44,717 bases of DNA from the NCBI GenBank assembly GCA_018969485.1, contig JAGWYG010000021.1, forward strand, positions 1 to 44,717, in the 5' to 3' direction. The first letter of the stretch is position 1. The number at the start of each line of letters is the position of its first letter. The stretch is from Chloroflexota bacterium. Lineage in GTDB: Bacteria > Chloroflexota > Chloroflexia > Chloroflexales > Roseiflexaceae. The notes beneath the pieces were generated by a model. The model was not told the DNA's origin. It made no database searches and worked only from the letters and a program-made list of their open reading frames with translations. Below, one piece after another: positions 1-7,347 of this stretch. The position numbers were made by a program, and so were the translations under genes.

Positions 1-349
1 GCGCAGCCACCAGATCCTCATGGGCCAGCGCCAGGACGAGATCACGCTCACGGCGATCGCGGAACCGCACCAGTTCGGCGCCGTGCTGGTCGTACCGGCC
101 GCTGGCGCGCCACAACTCGGCCGGCTGGACGATCGGCATCAGGAGCTCCTGGCCACCGAGCGTCTGCAGCACCCGGCGTAGCCGCGCCTCGAGGTTCCGC
201 AGCGTACGCACGCCCAGCGGCAACATGCCGAACACTCCCGGCCCCGGCTGACGCAGATAGCCGGCGCGTACCAGCCATTGCTGGCCCGGCGCGTCGATGC
301 CGGCCGGCGTCTCGCGCAAGGTCGTTCCGAACGATTGTGAGAGTCGCAT
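1..349 (-). CDS. proS: Prolyl-tRNA synthetase, N-terminal part (cut by window edge)
   Basis: Class II aminoacyl-tRNA synthetase that charges tRNA-Pro with proline. Only about 116 N-terminal residues are inside the window. They read MRLSQSFGTTLRETPAG, then RAGYLRQPGPGVFGMLPLG and QELLMPIVQPAELWRASGRY, which follow the ProS N-terminal core closely (motif 1 region). The next segment, where ProS normally has a THEE-type motif 2, reads LALAHEDLVA, so the Thr is Ala and the second Glu is Asp. The start is set at 349 because a GGAGG sits 8 nt upstream; an ATG at 370 overlaps the stop of the upstream HAD gene but has no such site. It is third in an aldo/keto reductase-HAD-proS operon. The family call is firm; whether this is the housekeeping enzyme or a divergent paralogue needs the rest of the gene. 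Confidence 0.88.
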   Translation of the reverse strand, partial: MRLSQSFGTTLRETPAGIDAPGQQWLVRAGYLRQPGPGVFGMLPLGVRTLRNLEARLRRVLQTLGGQELLMPIVQPAELWRASGRYDQHGAELVRFRDRRERDLVLALAHEDLVAA

Positions 350-366
350 CGGAGGTGCCTCCATCG

Positions 367-1149
367 TCATCGCACCAAGTCGGCCAGCGTATCGATGAGA
401 AAGTCCGCAGCAGCGGGCGCGCGCAGCGCCTCGGCGCGGCTGGTCGCACCGGTGAGCGTCAGCGCCGTCGCCATGCCGGCATCGCGCCCCATGGCGATAT
501 CCGTCTCGAGCCGGTCGCCGACCATCAGGCATGCTGCCGGCGCCAGGCCGATGCGCGCCAGTGCCGCACGCGCCATGATCGCCGACGGCTTGCCGACGAC
601 CTGCTCGCAGGCGATGCCGGTGCAGGCGCTGATCGCCGCGATCACCGCGGCGGCGTCGGGCTCGCCACCGCCTGGCACCGGGCAGTAGCGATCGCCGTTG
701 GTGGCGACCAGCCGTGCGCCGGCGCGCAGCGCATCGAACGCAAACTGCAGTTTGCGGTAGCTGAAATCGCGGTCGAATGAGGCGACCACGACATCGGTGG
801 CGCGCGGGTCGGTCGCGCGGACGAAGCCGGCGGCATCGAGCCCGTGCTGCAGCGGCGCTTCGCCGATGGCATAGACTCGCGCGCCCGGCTGCTGGTGGCC
901 GAGCCACTCGACCAGGACCTGGGCCGAGTTGAGGACGGCCGCCTCGGGCACGGCGATGCCGATGCGCGCGAGGCGCGCCACATACTCGGCGGGCGTGTGT
1001 GTCGGATTGTTCGACACGAACACGATCCGCCGCGCTTCGGCGCACAACTGCCGGATGGCCGCGACGGCGCCCGGCAGCGCCTCATCGCCCAGATACACGG
1101 TGCCGTCGAGATCGAACAGGTAGCCGGCGAAGCGTGGCACTGGTGACAT
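367..1149 (-). CDS. HAD-IIA (NagD-like) sugar/glycolate phosphatase
   Basis: A 260-residue haloacid-dehalogenase-superfamily phosphatase, expected to dephosphorylate a small phosphorylated metabolite (phosphoglycolate, nucleotide or sugar phosphate) in the cytoplasm. Visible motifs: DLDGT with nucleophile Asp13 and acid/base Asp15, VFVSNNPT (motif II) near residue 45, a VGKPS lysine motif, and GDRLETDIAMG (motif IV), the Mg site. The large C2 cap between motifs II and III is the NagD/AraL type. Length is normal. ATG at 1149 has a GGGGGA site 6-7 nt upstream. The gene begins 17 nt after the aldo/keto reductase stop, and its own stop overlaps an ATG of the proS frame, so the three are probably cotranscribed. 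Substrate cannot be told from sequence. Confidence 0.9.
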   Translation of the reverse strand: MSPVPRFAGYLFDLDGTVYLGDEALPGAVAAIRQLCAEARRIVFVSNNPTHTPAEYVARLARIGIAVPEAAVLNSAQVLVEWLGHQQPGARVYAIGEAPLQHGLDAAGFVRATDPRATDVVVASFDRDFSYRKLQFAFDALRAGARLVATNGDRYCPVPGGGEPDAAAVIAAISACTGIACEQVVGKPSAIMARAALARIGLAPAACLMVGDRLETDIAMGRDAGMATALTLTGATSRAEALRAPAAADFLIDTLADLVR

Positions 1150-1166
1150 TCAATCCCCCAGATCTG

Positions 1167-2114
1167 TCAGCGGATCTCGGCGCCACGCCCGGTGGTGAAG
1201 AGCAGGTACCATTCCTCGCGGCTCAGCGTCACGCCCAGCGCGGCGACGCATGCCGCGATGCGCGCCGGATCGGTCGTGCCGATCACCGCCTGCATGCGCG
1301 CCGGGTGGTGCAGGACCCATGCCAGCACGATCGCCTCGGGCGACACGCGGTGCTGTGCTGCCAGCTCGGCGACCAGCGTGGCGGTGTGGCGGGTGCGCGC
1401 GTCGGCGTCTGCCGCCAGGCCGCCGCTCACCTGGCCGCGCGCCAGCGGGCTCCAGGCCTGGATGGTGATGTCGTGCAGCCGGCAATATTCCAGCGTGCCG
1501 TCCCCGCGCACGGCATGTGGCGGATCGGTCTGGTTGGTGATGATGCCGGCATTCACCAGATGACTGTGGAGGACGCTGAACTGCAACTGGTTGACGACGA
1601 GCGGCATGCCGATGGCGCGCTGCAGCAATGCGATCTGCGCAGCACTGTGGTTGCTCACGCCGAAGTGGCGCACCTTGCCGGCGGCGGCGAGCCGGGTGAA
1701 TGCCTCGGCGACCTCGTCGGGCTCGACCAGCGGATCGGGCCGGTGCAGCACCAGAATGTCCAGATGGTCGGTCGCGAGACGCCGCAGGCTCCCTTCGACG
1801 GCCTGCAGGATGTGATCACGACTGAGGTCGTAGCGCTTGGGCGCGTGTGCCACCGGATCGCCGGCCTGGCGGATGCCGCACTTCGATTGCAGCACGATGC
1901 GTTCGCGCAGGCCGGGTTCGTCGCGCCAGATCCGGGCGAACATCGTCTCGGCGGCGCCACGCTGATAGACATCGGCATGATCGAACATGGTGATGCCACA
2001 GTCGAGCGCAGTGTGCAGTGCGGTCAGCGCGGCGCGCGGCTCGGTGGGTAGCGTCATGCACCCGTAGACGATGCGCGACACCATCAGATCGGTGCCGCTG
2101 ATCATCTGGTACAT
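1167..2114 (-). CDS. Aldo/keto reductase, YdhF-like
   Basis: A 315-residue NAD(P)H-dependent oxidoreductase of the aldo/keto reductase superfamily (TIM barrel). The catalytic tetrad is visible: Asp and Tyr in MFDHADVYQ, Lys in VLQSKCGI and His in ILVLHRPDP. Further family signatures are KVRHFGVSNHS and AWSPLARGQ. The pattern resembles E. coli YdhF more than the small aldose-reductase type. The frame stays open upstream to 2249, but ATG 2114 is preceded at 6 nt by GAGGAGG, and upstream residues are not family-like. It is the first gene of the operon with the HAD phosphatase and proS. Physiological substrate unknown. Confidence 0.92.
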   Translation of the reverse strand: MYQMISGTDLMVSRIVYGCMTLPTEPRAALTALHTALDCGITMFDHADVYQRGAAETMFARIWRDEPGLRERIVLQSKCGIRQAGDPVAHAPKRYDLSRDHILQAVEGSLRRLATDHLDILVLHRPDPLVEPDEVAEAFTRLAAAGKVRHFGVSNHSAAQIALLQRAIGMPLVVNQLQFSVLHSHLVNAGIITNQTDPPHAVRGDGTLEYCRLHDITIQAWSPLARGQVSGGLAADADARTRHTATLVAELAAQHRVSPEAIVLAWVLHHPARMQAVIGTTDPARIAACVAALGVTLSREEWYLLFTTGRGAEIR

Positions 2115-2316
2115 CCTGATCCTCCTCTGGCATCGCCTGATGGTGCTCGCGACCGGCCGGGCCTCGCTGCCCGATGCGGGTGCCAGCCGGGATCGGGACG
2201 GCGATGCGACACCCCGCCGCCGCCAGTATACGCGATGCGGCCTGCCCATGACGCTGCCGGCGCGATCAGCGCGCCCGGGTCTGCCGGATCACCCGGTTGG
2301 CGCGCAGAGGGCGCGT
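2115..2316. other. Intergenic region upstream of the aldo/keto reductase
   Basis: About 200 nt holding the ribosome binding site of the minus-strand reductase and presumably its promoter. No convincing -35/-10 pair, gene or hairpin was found. It leads into the repeat-rich, decayed zone to its right. Confidence 0.4.
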
Positions 2317-2358
2317 CCCCTGTCAGGTGTAGGGTTTTTGCCAGGCCGCGTTCTGATG
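2317..2358 (+). repeat. 42-bp direct repeat, copy 1
   Basis: An exact 42-nt sequence beginning cccctgtcaggtgtagggtt and ending gcgttctgatg. An identical copy lies at 2500-2541. Outside the repeats the flanks differ, so this is a short dispersed element rather than a duplication of the locus. Both copies can be read as SGVGFLPGRVLM, but no gene around them looks real. Confidence 0.9.
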
Positions 2359-2499
2359 ATGGAGCCGAGGGGGTTCTTCCGGCGGCGCGCCTCGCCGGTG
2401 CACCGTCGCCCTGAGGGGCGCGGCTACCAGGGCCAAGGCCGACGATGCGCCGTATCGCCTGCGCAGGCGGGCTGCGCCGCGATGGGGCCGAGGGATTTC

Positions 2500-2541
2500 C
2501 CCCTGTCAGGTGTAGGGTTTTTGCCAGGCCGCGTTCTGATG
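2500..2541 (+). repeat. 42-bp direct repeat, copy 2
   Basis: Identical to 2317-2358, spacing 183 nt between starts. It lies just downstream (in the minus sense) of the transposase remnant, so both copies may be debris of one mobile element or members of a small interspersed repeat family. Confidence 0.9.
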
Positions 2542-2575
2542 CGATTGGCCGGTTGGCGGACGTGCGCCATGGGTG

Positions 2576-2890
2576 TCACGGAGGTGCCCTGACGATTGAT
2601 CCGCACGAAGGGATGCCAGCCCCGTGCGGTGATGGCCTGAAGGAGCCATGTACGGTGAAGCGCTGGCCGAGCGTCGAGGTGACCAGCGCCAGAGCGAGCC
2701 GCCGGCAGTCGGGCGGGTGCAGTGCCGCCATCCAGCGCAGCAAGGGCGCGAACCAGGTCGGCACTGCCAGACTGCGTCGCTTGGCGCCCGATTTCACCCC
2801 GGCATCGCGATACCCGTCGCGGAGGCGTTCGCGCACCACATGCTCGCGACCGCCCGACAGAGAGGCCAGGACGACCGCGACCCGGTCAGG
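2576..2890 (-). pseudogene. IS4-type transposase remnant
   Basis: A minus-strand fragment reads RERLRDGYRDAG, KSGAKRRSLAV, WFAPLLRWMAAL and then LALALVTSTLGQRFTV. This matches, from memory of the family, the region around the first catalytic Asp of IS4-like DDE transposases (typically LALALDATTLG...RFTV). Here the Asp is Val, and after RFTV the protein no longer follows the family, as expected from a frameshift. The matching frame is closed by a stop upstream at 2891-2893. No terminal inverted repeats were recognised. A dead fragment of a few hundred bases; the family call rests on recalled motif similarity. Confidence 0.6.
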
Positions 2891-2893
2891 CTA

Positions 2894-3251
2894 CAGCGCC
2901 GGGTCAGCACCGTGCCGGGCTCCACAGGCTCAGCATGACGACCTGCGGTTTGCTCAGATGCGGCAGGTGGGTTGACGCGGTCTGCTGCTCCTGGTGCGGC
3001 TGTGGTCGCGATAATCCGCGTCGTACCAGACGGGTGCCTCGCCTTCAATGAACCGTTACACCCGGGCGCTCACGACCCCAAAACCCTCCACCTGAGAGCC
3101 CCCCGCGTGCGCCAGGCCGATCCGGGTGCGCCGATGGCTCCGATGCGCGTGCCGGCCACGACCAGCCGGCCCGACGACGCGCCGCCACGCGGTTCGCCGC
3201 CCGGCTCGGCCGCCGGCGTTGCTCGTGCGCACGGCGCCCCGCCCTCACGAC
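2894..3251. other. Gene-free stretch before the cobW promoter
   Basis: No reading frame here has recognisable family motifs on either strand, and base composition is typical GC-rich. Weak similarity of the left part to the upstream portion of the transposase frame suggests it is partly IS debris. Confidence 0.4.
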
Positions 3252-3280
3252 TTGACAACGTTCATGACAGCGAATATCAT
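3252..3280 (+). promoter_or_regulatory. Sigma-70-type promoter of the truncated cobW gene
   Basis: TTGACA at 3252-3257 is a perfect -35. After a 17-nt spacer TATCAT at 3275-3280 serves as -10. This is among the best promoter matches in the window and points at the CobW start at 3327. Confidence 0.75.
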
Positions 3281-3291
3281 GAAGTCGTTGA

Positions 3292-3306
3292 TGATAGTGA
3301 CTATCA
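3292..3306. promoter_or_regulatory. Fur-family (Zur-like) operator
   Basis: TGATAGT-G-ACTATCA is a perfect 7-1-7 inverted repeat. It differs from the classical Fur-family consensus TGATAATnATTATCA by one symmetric base pair per arm. It lies just downstream of the -10 element and upstream of the ribosome binding site, a position that would block transcription. CobW-type zinc chaperones are commonly under Zur, so zinc control is the natural reading; Fur or PerR cannot be excluded. Confidence 0.7.
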
Positions 3307-3326
3307 TTATGGTGAGGGAATTGACG

Positions 3327-3605
3327 ATGACCACAGCACAGCGCGACGAGCGCGTTCTGGTGACGGTGCTGACCGGCTTTCTCGGTGCCGGCAAGACAAC
3401 CCTGTTGAATCGCATCCTGACCGAGCAGCACGGCTGGCGGATCGCGGTCATCGAGAACGAATTCGGCGAGATCGGCATCGACAACGATCTGGTGATCAAT
3501 GCCGAAGAAGAGATCTTCTGCACTATGCCGCGTTGCGCCAGCGTGACTGCCCGACCAGCGCACACTTGGCCGCAACGCTGCTGCTGCCCGTCGGCCCCAC
3601 GATGA
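3327..3605 (+). pseudogene. Truncated CobW/COG0523-family GTPase (metallochaperone)
   Basis: The first 65 residues are typical CobW/Yci[20 protein letters not shown] (P-loop), [19 protein letters not shown] and INAEEEIF. In intact proteins a CxCC metal motif follows directly; here the frame leaves the family at about nt 3519 and ends after 92 residues. About three quarters of the GTPase, including the metal site and C-terminal domain, is missing, so it cannot work as a chaperone. ATG 3327 has GGTGAGGG 8 nt upstream and sits behind a good promoter and a Fur-family operator. The breakpoint joins it to a piece of an unrelated gene in another frame, so a deletion is more likely than a simple point frameshift. 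Confidence 0.8.
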
Positions 3606-3772
3606 CCGCCGAGGAGATCGCGCATACCGTGCTGGGCGTCGTCAAAGCCGCCGACTCTCTCGGCGTCCGCTGGTGGACGGACCCGCCGCGTGCGGCCGAA
3701 TATGCGGAATGGATGACCACGCTGTATGGGCCGGGGCACGACGCGTTCCGGCCGGCGTTCGCGACCGGCTGA
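3519..3772 (+). pseudogene. C-terminal remnant resembling a DegT/DnrJ/EryC1 aminotransferase
   Basis: In the second forward frame, from the cobW breakpoint on, the translation reads [20 protein letters not shown] and then [20 protein letters not shown]. This resembles the last segment of DegT/DnrJ-type PLP aminotransferases (pattern: Pro-Val-Ala-Glu, Leu-x-Leu-Pro, Met-Thr-x-Glu-Glu). The tail to the stop at 3770 (WWTDPPRAAEYAEWM...) was not recognised. No start codon or upstream part of such a gene exists here, so it is the other half of a deletion junction. Call made from a short motif only. Confidence 0.45.
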
Positions 3773-3950
3773 TGGCGGTGCGGTGCCGGATGGCACTCCG
3801 CCACGCCTGCCCGAGGCGTTGGCGGGCGTTGTGCGAATCCGCACGACATCACGCCGCGATTCCCTGCAGGATGGAGCAATGCTGACGGCTGCTGCATCAA
3901 TCGCTCCTTGGTGCGGCCCGACCAGATGAACCGACGGATTGTCCGTGATC
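3773..3950. other. Short intergenic gap with no visible gene
   Basis: About 180 nt between the aminotransferase remnant and the ribosome binding site AGGAGG (3953-3958) of the next gene. No promoter or hairpin stood out. Confidence 0.4.
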
Positions 3951-3966
3951 ACAGGAGGTGAGTACC

Positions 3967-4507
3967 GTGATGTTTGAGGATCGAACCATGCCGTGCCGTG
4001 ATTGTGGCGGAGAATTTGTATTCACCGCCGGCGAACAGGAGTTCTACGCCCAGAAGGGGTTTGGCAACGACCCGACGCGCTGTCCATTACGACGGCGCCA
4101 GCGCAAGGGCCTGGGCGGCACCGCGGGCCTGGCGGGGCAGGCCTGCCCGCACGATGTCACCGGCCGCGGTCGCATGCCGGCCGATGATGCCATGCCGCCG
4201 CGCGCGCATCGACGATGCGTCGGCCGCACGACCACGCGGTGAGCGTTGGGATCGTGATCGTGCGCCGGTGCCGCGCCGCGCCGGCGCGGGGGTGCTGCCG
4301 GATGGGCCAGTCGCCGCGCAGATCGTCAGGATCGATGGCGCGCGGCGGTTTCTCTTCGCTCGCCTGGTCGACGGTGGCGCCGATGTGTACGTGCATGCGT
4401 CGCTGTTCGAGGGTCTTGTGCCTGCGCTGCGCGAAGGCGACACGGTGACGCTGGTGGTGGGATCCGGCGAGCGCGGCCCGCGCGCCGTGCGCCTGCAGCG
4501 TGGCTGA
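3967..4507 (+). pseudogene. Frameshifted zinc-ribbon plus cold-shock-domain protein
   Basis: Frame 1 begins MFEDRTMPCRDCGGEFVFTA, then GEQEFYAQKGFGNDPTRCP. This is the small zinc-ribbon domain (zf-trcl type) with its CxxC knuckle; the second knuckle, normally RCPxCR, reads RCPLRR, so one Cys is lost. Frame 1 stops at 4242. Frame 2 carries, up to a stop at 4507, AAQIVRIDGARRFLFARL, GGADVYVHASLF and PALREGDTVTLVV, which follows a cold-shock/OB fold (RNP2-like VYVHAS). The parsimonious reading is one gene with both domains, broken by a frameshift between about 4090 and 4260. AGGAGG at 3953 supports GTG 3967 or ATG 3970. Two separate genes cannot be excluded. Intact relatives would be small nucleic-acid-binding proteins. 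Confidence 0.6.
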
Positions 4508-4869
4508 GATCGCCCGCCGATGGAGGGACATCGCGCGCGCCCCACGCCCGCCGCGTGATCAGTGTGATGCGCGGCGGCTGGGCGCGGCCGCCGTTGGTGC
4601 CGGTGCGGGGCGGCGCTGGTTGCAGGGAACTGCCTCATCCCCTGTGATCCGGAGGCGGGCGGCGCGCGCCGGCATGCCCGGCGACCCCGCACGCCCATCC
4701 TGGCGCATCCCTCTGTGGGGGGCATCCCGCCGGCGCATGCGCGGCACTCCCCCGCCATCGCCATCACACCACGACGGGCGCGCGCCGTCGCGCGAGGCGA
4801 TCCTTGCCATATAATGAGCGCACGGAGCGCGACGATCGCATATCGCGACGGGATGAGGCGAGGAGCACT
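4508..4869. other. Intergenic region with hairpin and -10 element
   Basis: Contains an 8-bp perfect hairpin (ccgccgcg at 4548-4555, cgcggcgg at 4570-4577) that could end the upstream transcript, and a consensus TATAAT at 4810-4815, 55 nt before the next start, with no good -35. No gene seen. Confidence 0.5.
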
Positions 4870-5349
4870 ATGGCTGGAGAGGTACGCGCGGGAGCTCTGT
4901 TCTTCGTGGTGGCGCTGGTCGTCACCATTCCATTCTCACTGATTCCGCTGGTCGGCATGCTGTGCTGCGGCCCAATCGGCGCACTGGCCTATGGAATAGG
5001 AGCGGGCGCCCTCGGGGCGCGCTGGCGTGGCGCCACAGCGTCGGTGGGCCAAGGCGCGCTGTCGGGCGGCCTGGCCGGTGTCGGCGCCCTGATCGGCGCG
5101 ACACTGGCTGCGGTGATTTCGGTGGTGATCGCGCAGAGCGATCCCGAGATGATACGACAGATGCTGCGCGAGGCGCTGGCCCAGTCCGACGGCGTCGAGA
5201 TCTCACCCGACGACCTGGCCGCGCTGCTGCTGCCGATCGGCGCGCTGGTCGGCTTCTGCATCGGCATGATCAACCTGGTGGCCTCGCTGCTGAGCGGCAT
5301 GCTCGGCGCATGGATCACGATCTCGCGCCGGCCTGCAGCCACGCTGTGA
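4870..5349 (+). CDS. Small polytopic membrane protein, unknown function
   Basis: A 159-residue protein with four hydrophobic segments: about 8-30 (ALFFVVALVVTIPFSLIPLV), 33-52 (Gly/Ala-rich), 70-93 (GVGALIGATLAAVISVVIAQ) and 120-153 (LLLPIGALVGFCIGMINLVA). A short acidic, water-soluble stretch (SDPEMIRQMLREALAQSDGV) lies between helices 3 and 4. Gly-rich helices recall small integral proteins annotated only as domains of unknown function. ATG 4870 is preceded by AGGAG at 4 nt, and TATAAT at 4810 may be its -10. Convergent with the aminotransferase downstream. I do not recognise the family. Confidence 0.7.
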   Translation: MAGEVRAGALFFVVALVVTIPFSLIPLVGMLCCGPIGALAYGIGAGALGARWRGATASVGQGALSGGLAGVGALIGATLAAVISVVIAQSDPEMIRQMLREALAQSDGVEISPDDLAALLLPIGALVGFCIGMINLVASLLSGMLGAWITISRRPAATL

Positions 5350-5448
5350 CGCGGGCGCCCCGCGGCGTCGCGCAGGGAGGCGGTCGCGTCGGGCCGCAGC
5401 GCGAATCGCTGGCCTGAGCGCGCCAGGCGCCCCATCGGCCTGGGCGGC

Positions 5449-5478
5449 CGCGAGCATCGGCGACGGACGATGCTCGCG
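5449..5478. terminator. Hairpin between convergent genes
   Basis: An 11-bp perfect stem (cgcgagcatcg with cgatgctcgcg) and an 8-nt loop, 100 nt after the membrane-protein stop. No T-tract follows, so termination is plausible but not certain. Confidence 0.5.
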
Positions 5479-5512
5479 CGCCGGCCCGCGGCCACGCGGT
5501 GATGCACATGCC

Positions 5513-5532
5513 CCCCGCGCCACCACGCGGGG
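5513..5532. terminator. GC-rich hairpin at the 3' end of the aminotransferase gene
   Basis: Perfect 7-bp stem ccccgcg/cgcgggg with a 6-nt loop, 8 nt beyond the minus-strand aminotransferase stop. Serves either or both convergent genes. Confidence 0.45.
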
Positions 5533-5540
5533 CGTGCGCG

Positions 5541-6917
5541 TCAGGCCACGGCGCGGATCGATGCCTCGAGCACGTTGAGCGCCTCATCGGCCTGGGTGGC
5601 CGTGAGCACCAGCGGCGGACACAGCCGGATGGTCGACTCGCCGCAGGTGAGCAGCAGGACGCCGCGGCGGAACGCCTGGAGCATCACGGCTTCGGCCAGA
5701 TCGTGGTCGGGGGCGCGGCTGCCGCGATCCGAGACGAACTCGATGCCGATCATCAGCCCGCGGCCGCGGACATCGCCGATCACCGGGTAGCGCTGGTGCA
5801 GTGTCGCCAGGCCGCGCATCAGGTGGGCGCCGACGGCGCGCGCGTTGTCGGCCAGTCCATCGCGCACCAGATCGAGCACGACGTTGGCAGCAGCGCACGA
5901 GAGCGCATTCCCGCTATAGGTGCTGCCATGCGCCCCCGGCGTCCAGCGCTCGGTCAGCGCCCGGCGTGCGATGATCGCCCCGATCGGCAGCCCGCCGCCG
6001 AGCCCCTTGGCCGATACCACGATGTCGGGCGTGCAGTGCTGCCCGGCACAATGGCCGCAGCGCCCCACCGGCTGATCCTGCTCGTGGGCCCACATCGTGC
6101 CGGTACGCCCGATGCCGCTCTGCACCTCGTCGAACACCAGCACGATACCGTGCCGGTCGCAGATCTGGCGCAATCCGCACAAGAACCCGGCAGACGGCAC
6201 GACGTAGCCACCCTCACCCTGGATCGGCTCGACCACGATCGCGGCGATGTCTTCCGGCGGCGCGACGGTGCGCAGCAGCGTCTGTTCGATGTACTCGAGA
6301 CACGCCGCGGTCGTGCGCTCGGTGGGCACGCCGAACGGCGGGCGGTACGGGTTGGCGTAGAACGCATGGAACACGCCGGGGAGCATCGGCCCGTAGTGGC
6401 GCCGCTGCACCGCCTTCGAGGCGGTCAGCGACATCGAGCCATAGGAGCGCCCATGAAATGCGCCATAGAAGGCGACCACCCCCGTGCGCCGCGTGGCGAG
6501 GCGCGCCAGTTTGATCGCCGCCTCGACCGCCTCGGTGCCACTGTTCGAGAGAAACACGTGCCACTGCTGGTCGGCCGGCATCGTCGCGACCAGCCGCTCG
6601 CCGAGGCGAATCATCGGCTCATTGTAGAAATCGGTCGCGGCCATGTGGCAGAACCGCGCGGCCTGCTCCTGGATGGCGCTGACGACGCGCGGGTGCGAAT
6701 GACCCGCCGCGACGACGGCGATGCCGGCGTTCATGTCGAGATACCGCTGGCCATCGGCGTCCCAGACGTCACAGCCCAGGCCGCGTTCCATGACCAGCGG
6801 GTAGACGCGCCCCATGCAGGGGGCGAACACGGCCTCGTCGCGCGCGACGAGCGCGCTGGCGCGCGGCCCGGGAACGTTCAGGACGGCAGGATCGTGCAGG
6901 GCGTCCGTTGGCATCAT
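5541..6917 (-). CDS. Class-III PLP aminotransferase (4-aminobutyrate/acetylornithine type)
   Basis: A 458-residue fold-type I, PLP-dependent omega-aminotransferase. Motifs: LDMNAGIAVVAAGHSHP, FLSNSGTEAVEAAIKLAR (phosphate cup), FYGAFHGRSYGSMSLTASK, VVEPIQGEGGY, LVFDEVQSGIGRTG (PLP-ring Asp) and SAKGLGGGLPIGA with the Schiff-base Lys near residue 302. Overall it is closest in style to GabT and related omega-transaminases. Odd point: between residues 280 and 296, just before the catalytic lysine, there is an insertion reading GRCGHCAGQHC, a cluster of three Cys and two His not usual here. Two tandem ATGs (6917, 6914) follow a GGAGAA site. Amino donor cannot be predicted. Confidence 0.9.
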   Translation of the reverse strand: MMPTDALHDPAVLNVPGPRASALVARDEAVFAPCMGRVYPLVMERGLGCDVWDADGQRYLDMNAGIAVVAAGHSHPRVVSAIQEQAARFCHMAATDFYNEPMIRLGERLVATMPADQQWHVFLSNSGTEAVEAAIKLARLATRRTGVVAFYGAFHGRSYGSMSLTASKAVQRRHYGPMLPGVFHAFYANPYRPPFGVPTERTTAACLEYIEQTLLRTVAPPEDIAAIVVEPIQGEGGYVVPSAGFLCGLRQICDRHGIVLVFDEVQSGIGRTGTMWAHEQDQPVGRCGHCAGQHCTPDIVVSAKGLGGGLPIGAIIARRALTERWTPGAHGSTYSGNALSCAAANVVLDLVRDGLADNARAVGAHLMRGLATLHQRYPVIGDVRGRGLMIGIEFVSDRGSRAPDHDLAEAVMLQAFRRGVLLLTCGESTIRLCPPLVLTATQADEALNVLEASIRAVA

Positions 6918-7091
6918 GATCGCTTCTCCCCCGTGTCCGCCGATGTGGCGGTGCTCCCGACGATTGCCGCATTGTCCAACGGTTCGGTCGCGTCGTCAAC
7001 ATCGCGCCACGGCGGGCAGGCGCAGCGGGCGTGACGGCGGGGGGCGGCGACTGGCGATCGTGCCGTTGGCTCCCCGCCGACCCGGCCGCGC
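6918..7091. other. Intergenic gap with no visible gene
   Basis: 174 nt between the aminotransferase start and the stop of the small membrane peptide gene, both on the minus strand. Only the ribosome binding site near 6924-6929 was recognised. Confidence 0.4.
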
Positions 7092-7265
7092 TCAGGATGG
7101 TGAAGACGCGCGCCAGGCGAGCGCGGCGGTCACGGTCAGCGCGATGACGATGACGAGGTAGACCGCGGCGGCCACCAGCGACTCGGTGATGGCCATCTTG
7201 TATCCGACGGCGGCGAACGGAAAGATCAACGAGATGATGGCAATGACCTGCCAGAACCGGTTCAT
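7092..7265 (-). CDS. 57-residue two-helix membrane peptide
   Basis: Short gene reading MNRFWQVIAIISLIFPFAAV, then GYKMAITESLVAAAVYLVIV and IALTVTAALAWRASSPS. Two hydrophobic segments (about 5-21 and 29-50) with a short polar turn suggest a helical hairpin in the membrane. ATG 7265 has TGAGGT 6 nt upstream, and an extended stretch containing TACAAT (7308-7303) could be the -10. It lies upstream of the aminotransferase on the same strand and divergent from the GH35 operon. No family recognised; the coherent hydrophobic pattern and ribosome binding site argue that it is real. Confidence 0.55.
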   Translation of the reverse strand: MNRFWQVIAIISLIFPFAAVGYKMAITESLVAAAVYLVIVIALTVTAALAWRASSPS

Positions 7266-7347
7266 CGTGAGACCTCAGCGTGCTTGCTGCGACACCGGCT
7301 CCTATTGTACCATGAGCGCATCGACCCGCGTGATTGGGAGGCCGCCG

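Noticed and set aside
48-449. 133-codon minus-strand frame at the left edge
   Set aside because: The other minus-strand frame reads as prolyl-tRNA synthetase; this one is a GC-rich shadow.
2071-2592. 173-codon plus-strand frame with a repeated peptide SGVGFLPGRVLM
   Set aside because: The peptide repeat is just the 42-bp DNA repeat read twice; no ribosome binding site and no other protein-like feature.
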